64,000 nucleotides of DNA from Carettochelys insculpta (taxonomy: Eukaryota; Chordata; Testudines; Carettochelyidae): assembly GCF_033958435.1 (NCBI RefSeq), contig NC_134145.1, positions 36,173,501 through 36,237,500 on the forward strand, in the 5' to 3' direction. Both the position numbers and the translations under genes were made by a program. Shown here one piece after another: positions 59,562-64,000 of this stretch. Under the pieces are notes generated by a model. It was not told where the DNA came from and searched no databases. It worked only from the letters and a program-made list of their open reading frames with translations. Within the stretch, counting starts at the first letter, position 1. Every line of letters starts with the position of its first letter.

Positions 59562-61019
59562 ATGGACCCCCAGCAGCAGCAGCAGCAGCAGCTAGAGGTC
59601 CACCCAGCCCTCCCGGCAGGAGCAGGGCTTGCCCTGGCTCATGCCATGTGGGAGGCAGCTGACTACCTTCTTGCCCCAGGGGAGGAGATGCCCCCAGGGC
59701 AGCAGGGCTCAACCCCTACGCCTGCAGCACCCCGCTCCACCCCCCGCCTCACACGCCGGCGGCTGTGGAGCTACCCCACCAGCACCGACTGGTGGGAGCG
59801 GCTGGTGCTTGGGGAGTGGGACGACGACCACTGGCTCAGGAACTTCAGGATGACCCAACAGACATTTCTGGAGCTGTGCCAGTGGCTCACCCCCGCACTC
59901 AGGCACCAGGACACCGCCATGCGGCGTGCCCTCCTTGTGGAGAAACGGGTTGGCATCGCTGTCTGGAAGCTGGCCACTCCGGACAGCTACCGATCCGTGG
60001 GGCAGCAGTTTGGTGTTGGAAAGGCCACCGTCGGGGCTGTCTTCATGGAGGTAAGAGAACCCATAGGGGGAGGCCAGGCCAGGACAGGGGGGCCAGGGCA
60101 GGGCAGGGCAGGGCAGGGCAAAGCAGGGGGGCCAGGGCAAAGCAGGGGGGGCAGGGCAGGGCAGGGCAGGGAAAAGCAGGGGGGCCAGGGCAGGGCAGGG
60201 CAGGGCCACGCACACCCTGCTCACCCCTCATTGGGGCTGTCCCATGTGCTTTCTCTGCAGGTCATGCGTGCCATCAACGCCATGCTCCTGCACAGGCTCG
60301 TGAGGCTGGGGGACCCACATGCCACTGTCGCCGCCTTTGTCACCCTGGGCTTCCCCAACTGCTTCGGGGCTCTGGGTGGGACTCACATCCCCATCCGCGC
60401 CCCGCATCACAGTGGAGGACGATACCTCAATCGCAAGGGCTACCATTCAGTCGTCCTGCAGGCCTTGGTGGACAGCCGGGGACATTTCCAGGACATTTAC
60501 GTGGGCTGGCCTGGCAGCACCCACGACGCCCGGGTTTTTCGGAACTCGGGCCTGTGCCGCCGGCTGGAGGTGGGGACCTACATCCCCCAGCGGGAGATCC
60601 CTCTGGGGGACACCACCATGCCCTTCTGCGTCATCGCAGATGCGGCCTACCCCCTCCGGCCGTGGCTCATGCACCCCTACACGGGCCATCTCTCCGCTAG
60701 CCAGGAGCGCTTCAACGAGCGCCTGAACTGTGCACGCCAGGTGGTGGAGCGCTCATTTGGCCACCTCAAGGGACACTGGCGATGTCTCCTGACCCACCTG
60801 GATGCCAGCCCCAACAACATCCCCCAGATTGTGGGTGCCTGCTGCGCCCTGCACAACCTCGTGGAGAGCAAGGGGGAGACCTTTCTTCAGGGCTGGGCCG
60901 CGGAGGCCGGCAGGGCACACGTGCAGCCACCTGCTGCCCCCAGTCGGCAGGTGGACCCAGAGGGGACCCGGGTCCGGGAGGCCCTGCGGGCCCACTTCGA
61001 CCAACAGGCCGCGGGGTGA
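59562..61019 (+). CDS. Harbinger DDE transposase (copy D), full-length frame, catalytic Asp lost
   Basis: Start at 59562 (MDPQ plus seven Gln). Exon 1 is 59562-60050, the intron 60051-60260 (GTAAGA...CTGCAG, 210 bp) and exon 2 60261-61019. The spliced product is 415 residues; unspliced it would be 485, because the intron is open and a multiple of three. Visible parts: helix-turn-helix-like region at about 85-160, FGALGGTHIPI where copies B and C have Asp (about residue 202), STHDARVF, VIADAAYPL (Asp about 290) and VVERSFGHLKGHWRCLL (Glu about 326). The Gly at the first catalytic position should abolish DDE chemistry. It could still bind DNA or its partner. AATAAATAAATA follows at 61193. Confidence 0.9.
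   Translation: MDPQQQQQQQLEVHPALPAGAGLALAHAMWEAADYLLAPGEEMPPGQQGSTPTPAAPRSTPRLTRRRLWSYPTSTDWWERLVLGEWDDDHWLRNFRMTQQTFLELCQWLTPALRHQDTAMRRALLVEKRVGIAVWKLATPDSYRSVGQQFGVGKATVGAVFMEVREPIGGGQARTGGPGQGRAGQGKAGGPGQSRGGRAGQGREKQGGQGRAGQGHAHPAHPSLGLSHVLSLQVMRAINAMLLHRLVRLGDPHATVAAFVTLGFPNCFGALGGTHIPIRAPHHSGGRYLNRKGYHSVVLQALVDSRGHFQDIYVGWPGSTHDARVFRNSGLCRRLEVGTYIPQREIPLGDTTMPFCVIADAAYPLRPWLMHPYTGHLSASQERFNERLNCARQVVERSFGHLKGHWRCLLTHLDASPNNIPQIVGACCALHNLVESKGETFLQGWAAEAGRAHVQPPAAPSRQVDPEGTRVREALRAHFDQQAAG
60066..60210. repeat. (GGGCA)n-type minisatellite in transposase intron (copy D)
   Basis: GGGCAGGGCAGGGCA runs alternate with AAAGCAGGGGGGCCA. The array makes up most of the intron and explains its length difference from copies B and C. 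Confidence 0.9.
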
Positions 61020-61440
61020 ACTCTGCCCAGGCCCCCTACTGCCCGCCCCTTCCTCCCCCACACTCCTGCCCCAACGCCCACACCATGGAGCACCCCACCG
61101 CCCCCCCCACTTGTCCTGGAGAAATGACAGCATGAACTTGTGGGTGAATGTAAACGTTTTTTTTGTCTTAACGAAATTTTTTTTTTTTTGTAAATAAATA
61201 AATATGTGACACACAAACCAAAAAGGAGGGACAAACGTTCAACCAAATCAAGATGGGCACAAATAAAACAATACAACCACAAAGCAAATAAAAGTGTGCG
61301 CCATCAACAAAAAAGAAAAGCAGGGAGGAGAACGGGGAGAACTATTTACAGGGGGGGGACGGGGCAAACGGGGGCACCAAAATAAACCAGTCCCAACTAT
61401 GTACAACAAGGGGGGGGGCCACGTCCCGGGCCCCTCGCCC

Positions 61441-63538
61441 CTACAGCCCAGCACTGGGCGTGCCCGGCCGGGATCCCTGCCGTGCCTGCAGTCTGGTCTG
61501 CGGCTGGGTGGGAGCAGGCTGCACCGGAAGGTATCGGCGCCGGCGAGTCTCAGGTGGCTCCAGGGGTCCCTCGGCACTGTGGCCCTCGCGGGGAGGTGGT
61601 GGGGCGATGGCGGACGGCCCGGCGATGGCTGGAGCAGCTGGTGGTGAGGCTGCAGGAGCGGCCAGGGCGGGCGGTGGCTCGGCCGGAACGGCATGGGGGG
61701 CCAGGTAGTCAACCAGCCGGTTGAATGTCTGCATATAGGCCCCCCATGCCTCCTGGCGCCAGGCCAGCGCCCGCTCCTGCAACTGGAGGTGCTGCTCCGA
61801 CACCTCCAGCTGCCAGCGGAGGATGGCCAGCTGGAGGCGGAGGATGGCCGGCAGCTGGGGGTCCGTTGCCGCCGCCGGTAGTAGGCGCGGGGTCCGCCGT
61901 CTTGCCCTCCGCGGGGCCGGTCGTTCCTCCGCCGAGGGGCTGCCCTGGAGCGAGGGTCCCGGAGGGCTCTCCAGGACAACCGAGGCCTCGCCGGCGCTCT
62001 CTTCCGGTCCTTCGGATGGTGCAGGTGCAGGTGCAGGACACAGGAGAGGAGGGGGGAAAGAAGAATGGAGACAGGTGTTAGTGTGGGCCCTGAGCCGTGG
62101 CCTTTGTGCCCCCCGCCCTGTTCTGCAGGTTCCCCATCCCCGTCCCCGGGAGATGCTGCTGTGATGGATGGGGTTCAGGGGTCCCCCTGCCCTGCACCCC
62201 GTCCCCTGGTGGGAGCGACTCTCACTTCACCCCACAGGGTCTGAGAGCAGGAGAGCTTTCTTAGGCCACAGATGGCCAGTTTCTGGCAGGAGTGACAGCA
62301 CCAGCTGTCGGAAGAGACAGTCCTTCCAACCCGTCGTGGGGAGAAGACCCCAAGGGGGGCCCCTCTGGGATGCAGCTTTCCCCCTCCTCTGGCTGGCTGC
62401 CTACCAGCTCTCCCTTCCCCTAGCCTCTACCTGTGGCCCCCGCCCTCGCCCCCAAGTCCAAGCCAGCTCGGCTCCTCGCTCCTGTTGGTTCAGGGCAGAG
62501 GTGTCACCTGCCAGCTGTAGCGCCAGGATCCTCCTTTGGCCCTGGGAGCTCCTCGGCTCTTGTGGCTCATATGTAGCCTCAGTCTCCCTTTGGCACTCCC
62601 CCCACTCCATCACATGCTGCTGCTGCTGCGGGGTGTCCCACCCCCTCCGCCCGGGGGTCCCTCGAGGTTTCGCTCCCCCCTGGCCCGGGGATGGGGCATG
62701 GCACTGTTATGCAGGGTAGGGGGGCAGGGGCTGATGGCTGCAGTGCTGTGAGGGCCATGGCCCTGGTGTCCTTGGGGCCATGGCCATGTGAGCGTGTGGG
62801 GGGCCCTGGACACATCTCTGTTACCCCCGCCCCTCCAGCCCCGGGGTGTCCACCAGAGAGGGGTACCTAACTGTGGGTCCGCTCCCACGGTCCGGAGATC
62901 CCCAGGGGTCGGAGGCCCTGCTGCTGCTCTGGGATGGCAGGAGGAGGATCTGCAGGCTGGATTCTGCAGAAGAGGAGCCCCCCCTCCTCCTCCTCCTCCT
63001 CCTCCTCCTGCCGCGATGTCCCGGGGATGGCCTCCGGAGGGGGCCCCCGGGGTGCGGGGCTTGCCTCCGGGTCGGACTCCGGCTGCAGGGCCTGCTGGGG
63101 CTCGTCAGCCGAGGTGTCAAGGGTGGCCGGAGGGGAGGAGGTGTGCCGGGAGCCCAGGATGTCCCTGAGCTCCCTGTAAAAGGGGCAAGTGACGGGGGCG
63201 GCCCCAGATCGGCTGGCCACATCCCGGGCCCGGGCATAACCCTGCCGCAGCTCCTTCACCTTACTCCGGACATGGTCCGGAGTGCGGGCAGGGTGACCCT
63301 GGGCAGCCAGGCCGTCGGCCAGCCGAGCGAACGCATCCGCGTTCCGCCTCTTGCTCCCCATTACCTGGAGCACCTCCTCCTCGCTCCAGAGCCCCAGCAG
63401 GTCCTGCAGCTCGGCCTCCGTCCAGGAGGGGCCCTGCTGCCGCTTCCCAGACTGGCAGGTCTTCTGGCTGGCCTGGCTGCCCTGGCTCCCCTTGGGGAGG
63501 GTCCCCTGGGGGTGCTGGGGTGGCTGCCGGGCAGCCAT
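61441..63538 (-). pseudogene. Harbinger Myb/SANT-like DNA-binding protein gene (copy D), broken
   Basis: Exon 1 starts at 63538 (MAARQPPQHPQ) with the domain GPSWTEAELQDLLGLWSEEE, LQVMGSKRRNADAF, VRSKVKELRQGYARA and YRELRDILG. After a longer acidic (GAG)n tract the frame shifts at a run of G near 62977-62983, so the native end SSSAESSLQILLLPSQ is read in another frame. The donor after exon 1 is TT instead of GT at 62870, and the acceptor before exon 2 (about 62013) reads CCG instead of CAG. Exon 2 keeps the helix SEQHLQLQERALAWRQEAWG and ends at 61441. Three independent lesions make it a pseudogene. Confidence 0.88.
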
Positions 63539-64000
63539 CGCAGCTCTGTGGGGCTGAGGGTGGTGCAGGCTGGCCGCGTGTGCAGGCTGCAGCCTGCACG
63601 TTCCCTCAGCTTCCTGCAGTCAGGGCGGGGGAGGGGACCTTTAAGGGGCCGCTCCACGCGACCACCAGTGAGCTGAGGGGCTGGAGAGAGCATCGCTCAA
63701 CCCCCCAGCTGATGGCCGCCATGGAGGACCCGGCAATTTCGACATTGCAGGACGCGGATCGTCTACACTGTCCCTACTTCGACGTTGAACGTCGAAGTAG
63801 GGCGCTATTCCTATCTCCTCATGGGGTTAGCGACTTCGACGTCTCGCTGCCTAATGTCGAAATTAACTTCGAAATAGCGCCCGACGCATGTAGCCGCGAC
63901 GGGCGCTATTTCGAAGTTAGTGCCGCTACTTCGAAGTAGCGTGCACGTGTAGACGCAGCTACGTAGTGTTCCAGCATGGGTCACAGACCAACTTGATTTT

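Larger units (their letters stand above)
59220..63960 (+). mobile_element. PIF/Harbinger element, copy D (full length, 4741 bp)
   Basis: GGCTACGTCTACACGTGCAG starts at 59220 and GTGCACGTGTAGACGCAGCT ends at 63960; ACG lies at 59217-59219 and 63961-63963. Transposase on + and Myb/SANT-like gene on -, convergent. Subterminal sequence holds more GTCTACA copies (59286, 59372) and TTCGA palindromes at both ends. Although its transposase frame is the longest in the window, a catalytic residue, the second gene's frame and both splice sites of that gene are damaged. Confidence 0.95.

Noticed and set aside
59709..60224. 171-residue minus frame in copy D
   Set aside because: Antisense of the transposase exon 1 and of the GC-rich intron minisatellite. 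The low stop content is due to composition.
59562..61019. A domesticated HARBI1-type host gene
   Set aside because: It lies inside complete termini with a target duplication, has the partner gene convergent in the same element, and has a catalytic substitution. This is a transposon copy.

Overview
This is vertebrate nuclear DNA, most likely from a turtle. It has short GT-AG introns, AATAAA signals and long AT-rich non-coding stretches. It carries CR1 LINEs with the ATTCTATG-type 3' end, hAT and PIF/Harbinger DNA transposons, LTR elements, a degraded tRNA-derived SINE resembling the cryptodire turtle families, and repeats resembling Penelope-like element ends. The turtle call rests on the SINE, CR1 and Harbinger combination and is an inference. 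I recognise no host protein-coding exon: every coding region I can support belongs to a mobile element.

The main theme is one two-gene PIF/Harbinger family, seen in five large copies and two short deletion derivatives. Large copies lie at 1-2312 (cut by the window edge), 15406-19470, 24717-about 27490 (truncated), 28691-33353 (inverted relative to the others) and 59220-63960. A complete copy has terminal repeats built on GTCTACACGTG, a DDE transposase gene with a Gln-rich N terminus and one small intron, and a convergent second gene encoding a Myb/SANT-like (trihelix-type) DNA-binding protein with one intron. Three full-length copies have matching 3-bp target duplications (TCT, TAT, ACG). No copy has both genes intact. 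The best DNA-binding gene (28691 copy) pairs with a transposase broken by one stop. The longest transposase frame (59220 copy) has lost the first catalytic Asp. The 15406 copy keeps a clean catalytic core behind an N-terminal frameshift. The deletion derivatives at 40058-40768 and 51538-52247, and several foldback MITEs (20718, 33722, 57143, and probably 5444, 6231, 12541), share the same terminal motif and could be cross-mobilised.

Region by region: 1-2.3 kb Harbinger; 2.3-5.4 kb featureless; 5.4-6.6 kb two MITEs; 8.7-9.1 kb CR1 end; 11.1-12.4 kb LTR-like repeat with a threefold internal repeat; 15.2-19.8 kb Harbinger nested in a hAT-like repeat; 20.2-22.1 kb LTR/SCAN-like gag fragment interrupted by a foldback MITE and another hAT-like repeat; 24.7-27.8 kb decayed Harbinger and a Penelope-like end; 28.7-33.4 kb Harbinger; 33.7-35.2 kb MITE, SINE and hAT; 36.1-38.9 kb LINE tail, LTR-like sequence and local tandem repeats; 40.1-40.8 kb Harbinger derivative; 41.7-44.4 kb hAT containing a CR1 containing a Penelope-like piece; 46.7-47.6 kb hAT containing a LINE end; 49.0 kb Penelope-like palindrome; 51.3-55.6 kb Harbinger derivative and a broken retrovirus-like element on the minus strand, bracketed by a 167-bp direct repeat; 56.7 kb second Penelope-like palindrome; 57.1 kb MITE; 58.3-59.1 kb LINE reverse transcriptase remnant; 59.2-64.0 kb Harbinger.
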